DNA of 13,826 nt from an uncultured Collinsella sp. (GTDB lineage: Bacteria > Actinomycetota > Coriobacteriia > Coriobacteriales > Coriobacteriaceae), in NCBI GenBank assembly GCA_959601045.1, contig CAUGNZ010000039.1, positions 1 to 13,826 on the forward strand, read 5' to 3'. The notes below the pieces were generated by a model. That model was not told the origin of the DNA and did no database searches. It saw only the letters and a program-made list of their open reading frames with translations. The position numbers and the translations under genes were made by a program. Of this stretch, positions 13,824 to 13,826 are shown in pieces (positions within the stretch are counted from its first letter, which is position 1; every line of letters begins with the position of its first letter).

Positions 13824-13826
13824 GTG

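Noticed and set aside
1..13826. CRISPR array, insertion sequence, integrase or phage genes
   Set aside because: I saw no regularly spaced direct repeats, no transposase or integrase motifs, and no phage structural genes on either strand.

Overview
The window looks like the chromosome of a high-GC, gut-type actinobacterium. The class Coriobacteriia (Collinsella or a relative) fits best. This is inferred from the strongly GC-ending codons, an AroE-AroK fusion, an RmlC-RmlD fusion, and a two-gene cassette of a kind I associate with gut anaerobes. No rRNA or other taxon marker is present, so the assignment is tentative.

Region 1 (1-7292, + strand) is an aromatic amino acid operon: tyrA (5' end outside the window), aroB, aroA, aroC, pheA, a fused aroE-aroK, and aroQ. 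Spacing is tight, with overlapping, abutting or short junctions. It encodes the route from 3-deoxy-arabino-heptulosonate 7-phosphate to chorismate, then prephenate and on towards phenylalanine and tyrosine. DAHP synthase and the aminotransferase are not in view. A perfect 16-bp inverted repeat with a GGGGACAGGCACC-type centre sits between aroEK and aroQ. A hairpin after aroQ probably ends the operon.

Region 2 (7277-8834, + strand) is a self-contained two-gene module. It has its own TATAAT promoter, partly inside the aro terminator, a 1-nt stop/start overlap and a strong terminator. The first gene is a DUF4869-like small protein. The second is a P-loop ATPase whose C-terminal half looks TOPRIM-like. 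Base composition falls well below that of the aro genes. This is the best candidate for an undescribed system, but its function is unknown.

Region 3 (8836-9507, - strand) holds a decayed acyltransferase-3-type membrane gene (5' truncated, frameshifted) lying directly downstream of tRNA-Arg(UCU) and its terminator.

Region 4 (9510-13823) is for cell-surface glycans. It contains a polysaccharide ABC exporter (ATPase and permease, - strand), a divergently transcribed membrane-anchored GT2 glycosyltransferase (+), a bidirectional terminator, and a bifunctional RmlC-RmlD for dTDP-L-rhamnose (-). Together these suggest synthesis and export of a rhamnose-containing wall or surface polysaccharide. 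The polymer itself cannot be deduced from this window.
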